DNA from: Acidobacteriota bacterium
Lineage (GTDB): Bacteria > Acidobacteriota > Terriglobia > Versatilivoradales > Versatilivoraceae
Reading direction: 5' to 3'
Length of the DNA: 33,276 nucleotides
NCBI GenBank assembly: GCA_022821775.1
Contig: JAJECY010000067.1
Span: 1-33,276, forward strand
Shown in pieces: positions 27,373 through 33,276 of this stretch. Positions within the stretch are counted from its first letter, which is position 1; every line of letters begins with the position of its first letter. A program made the translations under genes and the position numbers. The notes under the pieces are model-generated. The model was not told where the DNA came from, searched no databases, and saw only the letters and a program-made list of their open reading frames with translations.

Positions 27373-29583
27373 ATGAAACGCGCGCTTGCCCTCGTAGTTG
27401 TCTTGACGGCGGCACTATCCCTGGGATGGTTGGCGGGGGCGATCATGCAGTCACGAATCCACGCCTCGGGCACCTCGCCCGAAGATCGCACCCTTGCCTA
27501 CCCCAAGTCCAGGAAAGCCGATCAGGTCGACCGCTACCACGGCATCGATGTCCGGGACCCCTATCGCTGGCTCGAAAACCCCGATTCGGAAGAAACGCGT
27601 TCCTGGATTCAGGCCCAAAATTCACTGACCTTCCGTTACCTCGGCGAAATTTCCCAGCGGGGACCCATCAGGAGAAAACTGGAGCGGCTGTGGAACTATG
27701 AACGCTACGGCGTACCCCACAAGGAAGGCGGCCGCTATTTTTACCGAAAGAACGACGGCCTCCAGAACCAGAGCGTTCTCTATACGGTTTCCAGCCTGAC
27801 CGGAAAGCCCCGGGTGCTCCTGGACCCCAACCGGCTGTCCGATCAAGGGACCATCTCCCTGGCCAACTATTCCATCAGTCCCGATGGCAGGTTCATGGCC
27901 TACGGTCTCTCAACCTCCGGTTCGGATTGGATGGAATGGAAGATTCGAGAGGTCTCGACAGGCAAAGACTTGAAGGAGACGCTGCGTTGGATCAAGTTTT
28001 CCGGCGCCTCGTGGGACCATGACAACCGGGGATTCTACTACAGCCGCTACGACGAACCCAAGGGAACTGCCGGCTCGGCGGACACCCACTACCACCAGAA
28101 ACTCTACTACCACCGAATCGGCACTCCCCAGTCGCAGGATGTGCTGATTTACGAGCGTCCCGACCGCAAGGAGTGGGGCTTCAGCTCTCGGGTTACCGAG
28201 GACGGGAGCTACCTGGTCATCCACGTCTGGAAAGGCACCGACAGGCGAAACCGTGTCTATATCCAGGCACTTGAAGACACCGCCTCGGAGGTGGTTCCCC
28301 TGTTGGACGACTTCGACGCTTCCTACCGATTCATCGGCAACGACGGTTCCCTTTTCTGGTTCAGCACCGACCTGGAGGCCCCGAGGGGGCGGGTCATTGC
28401 GGTGGATGTTCGACGGCCGGGGCGGTCAAACTGGCGGGAAGTCATCCCGCAATCGGCCGAAACGCTGGAACAGGTGAGCCTGGTCAACCATCGGTTCATC
28501 GCCACCTACCTCAAGGACGCCCACTCCGTGGTGCGGCTCTTCGGCCTCGAGGGACAGTCGGCCGGCTCCATCAACCTTCCCGGACTCGGCACCGTCACCG
28601 GCCTCGAAGGCAAGAAAGACGACTCGGAAACCTTCTTCGGTTTTACCGGCTTCACCACTCCTCTGACAATTTTCCACCAGGACCTCGAATCAGGTAAGCG
28701 CAGGCTGTTCCGTGAGCCCAGCGTCGACTTCGACCCCGGCTCCTATGAAACTCGTCAGGTCTTCTACCGGAGCAAGGACGGAACCCGAGTCCCCATGTTC
28801 CTGACCCACCGCAAGGACCTCTCCCGCCAGCGGCCCCACCCAACCTACCTTTACGGCTACGGGGGCTTCAACATTTCCCTCACTCCCTACTTCTCCGTCT
28901 CCAACCTGGTCTGGCTGGAACTGGGGGGCGTGTTGGCAATCCCCAATCTACGCGGCGGCGGCGAGTACGGAGAGGAGTGGCACCGGGCCGGGACCAAGGA
29001 GAACAAGCAGAACGTTTTCGATGACTTCATCGCGGCTGCCGAATGGCTGATCCGGCAGGGATACACCCGTCCTGCCCAATTGGCCATCGGCGGGCGCAGC
29101 AACGGAGGGCTGCTGGTGGGAGCCGTCATGACCCAGCGTCCGGAACTGTTCGGCGTGGCTCTGCCGGCAGTCGGGGTGCTGGACATGCTGCGTTTCCAAG
29201 AATTCACCATCGGATGGGCCTGGGTATCGGACTACGGCTCCTCGGAGGATCCCCAACAGTTCAAGGCGCTGTTGGCCTATTCCCCGCTGCACAACCTTCG
29301 GCACGGCACTCGCTACCCGCCGACCCTCATCACCACCGCCGACCATGACGACCGGGTGGTGCCGGCTCACAGCTACAAGTTCGCCGCCGCCCTGCAGGCC
29401 GCCCATGCCGGCGAGGCGCCCGTGCTCATCCGGATCGAGACCCAGGCTGGCCACGGAGCCGGCAAGCCCACCCGCAAGATCATCGAGGAAGTGGTCGACC
29501 AGTGGGGTTTCGTGGTCCACGCCTTGAAGATGGAGCTGTCCGATGCGGAGGCGGCGGACTCCTCCCGAACCGGAAACAACTGA
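27373..29583 (+). CDS. Prolyl oligopeptidase family serine peptidase (S9A), exported or membrane-anchored
   Basis: DRYHGIDVRDPYRWLENPDSEETRSWIQAQN, YGYGGFNISLTPYFS, AIGGRSNGGLLVGAVMTQRPELFG (GxSxGG), DHDDRVVPAHS, GHGAGKPT. Confidence 0.95.
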   Translation: MKRALALVVVLTAALSLGWLAGAIMQSRIHASGTSPEDRTLAYPKSRKADQVDRYHGIDVRDPYRWLENPDSEETRSWIQAQNSLTFRYLGEISQRGPIRRKLERLWNYERYGVPHKEGGRYFYRKNDGLQNQSVLYTVSSLTGKPRVLLDPNRLSDQGTISLANYSISPDGRFMAYGLSTSGSDWMEWKIREVSTGKDLKETLRWIKFSGASWDHDNRGFYYSRYDEPKGTAGSADTHYHQKLYYHRIGTPQSQDVLIYERPDRKEWGFSSRVTEDGSYLVIHVWKGTDRRNRVYIQALEDTASEVVPLLDDFDASYRFIGNDGSLFWFSTDLEAPRGRVIAVDVRRPGRSNWREVIPQSAETLEQVSLVNHRFIATYLKDAHSVVRLFGLEGQSAGSINLPGLGTVTGLEGKKDDSETFFGFTGFTTPLTIFHQDLESGKRRLFREPSVDFDPGSYETRQVFYRSKDGTRVPMFLTHRKDLSRQRPHPTYLYGYGGFNISLTPYFSVSNLVWLELGGVLAIPNLRGGGEYGEEWHRAGTKENKQNVFDDFIAAAEWLIRQGYTRPAQLAIGGRSNGGLLVGAVMTQRPELFGVALPAVGVLDMLRFQEFTIGWAWVSDYGSSEDPQQFKALLAYSPLHNLRHGTRYPPTLITTADHDDRVVPAHSYKFAAALQAAHAGEAPVLIRIETQAGHGAGKPTRKIIEEVVDQWGFVVHALKMELSDAEAADSSRTGNN

Positions 29584-30503
29584 TGGCGACCTCCCAGCAC
29601 GACCTCTCCTTTCTGTGGCCGCTCCTGAAGGGCTTGGTGGTGATCTATGTCGTCCTGGTCGGAAGCGTCTACCTTTTCCAGAGGAAACTGCAGTACTTCC
29701 CCAACCCCGATCCGGTTCCCCTGCCCCGGGGCGAAGCATTCCAGGGACTCCGGGAGGTCACGCTGCCAACAGAGGACGGACACCGGTTGCAGAGCTGGTT
29801 TTGGCCGGGACAAAAGCCGCTGACCCTGGTCTATTTCCCCGGCAACGGCGGCAACCGCGCCGATCGCCTCGACTGGGCCCGGGACTTTCACCGCCTGGGT
29901 TATGGCCTTCTTCTTCTGGATTACCGCGGATACGGAGGCAACCCGGGAACCCCCACCGAGACGGGCCTCTACCGGGACGCCCAGGCCGCGGTGAACTGGC
30001 TCAACGCGGAGCCGGATCGAAAACTGGCCTACCTGGGAGAATCCCTGGGGTCGGGAGTGGCGGTGGAGATGGCGACACGAGCCGCGCCGGCCGGGCTCAT
30101 CATCCAATCGGGTTTCTCGTCGGCCGCGGATGTCGGCCAACACCGGTACCCCCTTCTGCCCGTGGGCCTGTTGATGAAGGACCCTTTCGATTCCCTGCCC
30201 AAGATCAGGGGCCTGAGCTGCCCCCTGCTGTCCATTCACGGCGACCGGGACAGGACGGTCCCCCTCTCCCTGGGCCGGGCCCTCTTTGAAGCGGCCCCGG
30301 AGCCCAAGGAGTGGCTGCCGGTTCCCGGCGCCGCCCACAACGATGTGTCCGGCGTAGGCGGGCAATCCTACTGGATGAAGATCGACGACTTCCTGAGTGA
30401 GGTCTCGGGCAGCGGGCCGGATGGCGAGGCTGCGCCTCAAGCCCACAAGCCAATAATGGGGAAAGAGATATCCACCCAGGGGCACCAAGGAACACCAGAA
30501 TGA
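29583..30503 (+). CDS. Alpha/beta hydrolase (BEM46/ABHD13-like)
   Basis: LVYFPGNGGNRADRLDWARDFHRLGYGLLLLDYRGYGGNPG, LGESLGSGVAVEMA, HGDRDRTVPLSLGR, PGAAHNDV; start overlaps the upstream TGA (TGATG). Confidence 0.92.
   Translation: MATSQHDLSFLWPLLKGLVVIYVVLVGSVYLFQRKLQYFPNPDPVPLPRGEAFQGLREVTLPTEDGHRLQSWFWPGQKPLTLVYFPGNGGNRADRLDWARDFHRLGYGLLLLDYRGYGGNPGTPTETGLYRDAQAAVNWLNAEPDRKLAYLGESLGSGVAVEMATRAAPAGLIIQSGFSSAADVGQHRYPLLPVGLLMKDPFDSLPKIRGLSCPLLSIHGDRDRTVPLSLGRALFEAAPEPKEWLPVPGAAHNDVSGVGGQSYWMKIDDFLSEVSGSGPDGEAAPQAHKPIMGKEISTQGHQGTPE
30455..30499 (-). repeat. Family-3 repeat copy overlapping the hydrolase C-terminus
   Basis: AATGGGGAAAGAGATATCCACCCAGGGGCACCAAGGAACACCAGAATG; encodes the hydrolase tail IMGKEISTQGHQGTPE. 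Confidence 0.65.
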
Positions 30504-30964
30504 GCAAGACCCTCTATCTGGCCAATCCCTACGGATTTTCGACTCAGCAGCGCCAGGGACCGCTGCAGGAACTGGTGGCGACCCTGGAGTCGATGGGAGC
30601 CGAAGTCTGGGAGCCCTTTGCCCGTAACAACCAGATCGACCAGAGCAGTCCGAACTGGGCCTATCGGATCGGCCAGGCCGATCTTCGCGACGTGCGGGAG
30701 GCGGATGGGCTGTTTGCAGTGGTCAACGGCTGTCCCCCGGACGAGGGAGTGATGGTGGAGCTGGGAATGGCGATCGCCTGGGAAAAACCGGTGTTCCTCT
30801 TCCGGGACGACTTCCGCCGTTGCACCGACAGCGAGGGCTACCCCCTCAACCTGATGGTATTCACCGGTCTTCCGGAAAACGGCTGGGAAGCCAGCTTGTA
30901 TACCTCCATCGAAGAACTGGCCAATCCGAACAAGGCGCTGGCCAAGTGGTTGAACAGCGGGTAG
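30500..30964 (+). CDS. Nucleoside 2-deoxyribosyltransferase
   Basis: KTLYLANPYGFS, VWEPFARNNQID, IGQADLRDVREADGLFAVVNGCPPDEGVMVELGMAIAWEKPVFLFRDD; ATGA overlap with the previous gene. Confidence 0.9.
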   Translation: MSKTLYLANPYGFSTQQRQGPLQELVATLESMGAEVWEPFARNNQIDQSSPNWAYRIGQADLRDVREADGLFAVVNGCPPDEGVMVELGMAIAWEKPVFLFRDDFRRCTDSEGYPLNLMVFTGLPENGWEASLYTSIEELANPNKALAKWLNSG

Positions 30965-30975
30965 CCGGCGAGAAA

Positions 30976-31030
30976 AATGGGGTATCCACGAAGGGGCAGG
31001 AAGAACGACACCGGAACACGAAGAAAAACC
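30976..31030 (-). repeat. Family-3 repeat copy, direct repeat of 30455-30499
   Basis: AATGGGGTATCCACGAAGGGGCAGGAAGAACGACACCGGAACACGAAGAAAAACC; shares AATGGGG, TATCCAC, AGGGGCA blocks. Confidence 0.65.
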
Positions 31031-31192
31031 ACTTTAGAGGTGACGGTCTGGTTTACATAATGGGGGATTATCGGAAGATGAGGGCGGTTACTTTGATTTT
31101 GAGGACTCGATGCGCGTGAAAATTTTGGAAGCGAACTCCTGGGCCTTCCTGATCTGCCGGGAGGTCATTTGTTCTCTGAGCCACACCTCTAA

Positions 31193-33276
31193 CCCATCTT
31201 TAACAACGTTTCTGATCGCACGTTTATTATCAACAGGTTACAAAGACAAAAAACCGCAAGTGGCACTACAAACGGGTTGAAACCGGAGATTGCGGGGTTT
31301 CAGACGATCATCTTGCGGACCCCTCCAGGAGCAGGATCGATGCCCAGGGCGTCGTAGATAGCCTTCTGATCGGGCTCGGCCCGAGTGGCCTTTCGGACGT
31401 GCAAGGTCCGCCCATCTCCCCGCCGGAAGGTCACCGTCACCCGCTGCTGTCCTTCCAGGATGCGCCGCAGCGTGGTCCAACTGGAGCAGTTGCCCCGCTG
31501 CTTGAGGCGTTTGCGGATGACCTGCACCAGTTGATAGGCGATGACGGTCAGGAACAAGTGGCCTTCCGAGCGCAACGGCTTGTGATGGTAGATCGGCCGC
31601 AGGCCCAACTCGGACTTCAGGGAGCGGAACACTGCTTCCACGTCGGTCAGAGTGGTGTAGGTGCGCCACAAACTCTCCTCGTCCCAGTCGGTCTGGTTGC
31701 TGCGCAGGCAGTAGACTCCCGGATGGGTGGCCATCGAGCCGGGGCGGGGCTGGCGCTTCCAGGTCAGCCCCGTGGCCTTCTGGCCGCTCTCGTCGGTGAG
31801 GACCTCAATGGTGTAATGCTGAGCCATCCCCCGGCTCTGCTCCTTCAATCGCCCGATCCGCTCCCGCACCTTCCCGATGCCCTTGTGAGTCCGCGGCCGC
31901 CTCAGCCCCTCTGAGAGTCGACTCAGCCCCTGCTCGAAACGCCGGCTGAAGCGCTCGTGGATGCCCTTCTCCTTCTCGGCCCGCTGCTGGGAACGGCAGT
32001 AGAGACGCACTTCCTTGCCGTCGTCTGAGACCTCTTTGTGGAGTTGTAGGGGGGTCTTGGAAGCGGTCTCCACCGTTACGGCCGCCTCGGGGTCGAACTG
32101 GCGGGTGCCCTGGCGGCTGGCCACCAGGTAGCGGTACCCTTCCTGCCTCAGCCACTGGATGCGATCCTCGGTTGCCACCCCCCGATCCATCACCACCAGC
32201 GCTCCCCGGGGCGCCTCCAGCGCCTCCAGCATCTCGGCCAGCGTCCGGTGCTCATCCACCCGCCCCCCAAAGACCTTCGAGCGACGCACAAACCCGGCTC
32301 CGTCCAGCACCAACCCCAGCGTCAGCAGCCGGCAGTCGCTGCGCTTGTCCTTCGAGTGCCCCCGCTGGGCCTTGGGTTGACTGCTGGCCGCCCCTTCAAA
32401 GAAGGTGTTGGTCAGATCGAACAAGGTGACCGTCGGTTCGAGATCGAACAACCCCATGGCCCGAGTGAACAGGTGACGCTCGATCCCCTCACGATGCTTC
32501 ATCAGCGCGTCCGACGCCCGATACATCTGCATTAGACTCAGCGTCTCGTAGTCGACCTCCAGCAACTCTCCCAAACCGCTGCGTCGACTCAGCCAGCCCC
32601 AGGTGGCCCTCTCCGAACCGGGACGGGCCAGACGGCCTACGATCGCCCCCATCGCCGCCGCCCGCATCGGTCCGTTCAGCCCCAACTCGGCCAGCAACTT
32701 CACCACTCCCAACTGCTCCAGCGCCCAGCAGCCCACCTGCTCCACCCCCACGCTGCGGGGACGCATCAGCTCCACCGAACCCACCTCCACCGTCTGCAGG
32801 TCCTCTGAAGGAGCCTCCCCGCCGGCCCCCATGACGTCGGCTTCGCCCTCAAGCAAGCGCTCGGCCATGCGCTGGGCTTCCTCCTCCAACGGGGTGGAGA
32901 CCTCCTCGATCAAGGGCAACTGACCGGTGAGGATCTGATCGAGGCGCCGGCACAGCAAGGGCCATTGGTCACGGGGGATGGAGAAGTGGCGACCGAGGTT
33001 GAGAAGGGTCTGCTGACGGACCTTGCCGGAGACGCGGTGGGTGCGGACGAGGCGATGGGTGAAGTAGGTCTGACCGGAGGAAGAAGAGCGGGTCTGGGTG
33101 CGGCGGATGAACATGGGAGGGACCGTAACAGAGGGAGGAGAGGGGGTCAAGCCCATCCCATACGATTATGGCACTACATTAAGATCCCTCAACCAAGAAT
33201 CAACAACTTACGGGTGATTTTAGGCCAAAATAGGAGTAAAATACCTCCAATCGCCCGTCTCTATGTTAAAGATGGG
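31193..33276 (-). mobile_element. IS1634-family insertion sequence, ~2084 bp, apparently complete to its right terminal repeat at the window edge
   Basis: 13-bp perfect terminal inverted repeats CCCATCTTTAACA (31193-31205) and TGTTAAAGATGGG (33264-33276) flanking one transposase ORF. Confidence 0.88.
31300..33114 (-). CDS. IS1634 family transposase (DDE)
   Basis: TVTLFDLTNTFFEGAASSQPKAQRGHSKDKRSDCRLLTLGLVLDGAGFVRRSKVFGG, VVMDRGVATEDRIQWLR, EAVFRSLKSELGLRPIYHHKPLRSEGHLFLTVIAYQL; ATG at 33114 (MFIRRTQTRSS). Confidence 0.93.
   Translation of the reverse strand: MFIRRTQTRSSSSGQTYFTHRLVRTHRVSGKVRQQTLLNLGRHFSIPRDQWPLLCRRLDQILTGQLPLIEEVSTPLEEEAQRMAERLLEGEADVMGAGGEAPSEDLQTVEVGSVELMRPRSVGVEQVGCWALEQLGVVKLLAELGLNGPMRAAAMGAIVGRLARPGSERATWGWLSRRSGLGELLEVDYETLSLMQMYRASDALMKHREGIERHLFTRAMGLFDLEPTVTLFDLTNTFFEGAASSQPKAQRGHSKDKRSDCRLLTLGLVLDGAGFVRRSKVFGGRVDEHRTLAEMLEALEAPRGALVVMDRGVATEDRIQWLRQEGYRYLVASRQGTRQFDPEAAVTVETASKTPLQLHKEVSDDGKEVRLYCRSQQRAEKEKGIHERFSRRFEQGLSRLSEGLRRPRTHKGIGKVRERIGRLKEQSRGMAQHYTIEVLTDESGQKATGLTWKRQPRPGSMATHPGVYCLRSNQTDWDEESLWRTYTTLTDVEAVFRSLKSELGLRPIYHHKPLRSEGHLFLTVIAYQLVQVIRKRLKQRGNCSSWTTLRRILEGQQRVTVTFRRGDGRTLHVRKATRAEPDQKAIYDALGIDPAPGGVRKMIV

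Overview
GC-rich chromosomal segment with a gene complement that looks Acidobacteriota-like (inference only). It is ordinary housekeeping and transport DNA: Tat-type SMP-30/gluconolactonase, MATE transporter, CaCA antiporter, TPP enzyme, a minus-strand run purB-purS-purQ-purL-purF-purM-purN-tyrS, WalJ-like MBL hydrolase, M16 protease, orphan AAA ATPase, rlmN, a GT2 plus ABC-2 exporter cluster, S9 prolyl oligopeptidase, alpha/beta hydrolase and nucleoside deoxyribosyltransferase. An IS1634-type insertion sequence ends exactly at the last base of the window. I see no CRISPR array, rRNA, convincing tRNA or known defence system. The least explained signal is non-coding. At least four dispersed intergenic repeat families occur: (1) ~155-250 bp elements bounded by inverted arrays of 7-bp units (AGTGGAG/AGTGAAG ... 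CTCCACT) around a conserved core; (2) 9-bp-unit ATCCTGTGN elements, one with 29-bp terminal inverted repeats; (3) ~10-bp-unit TTCGTG elements, two of which flank a single gene as direct repeats; (4) a GTAGGGGCA...TGCCCTAC element that contains the tyrS stop codon. These repeats also create spurious ORFs and N-terminal extensions in the ORF track. All coordinates were hand-counted; no searches were run.
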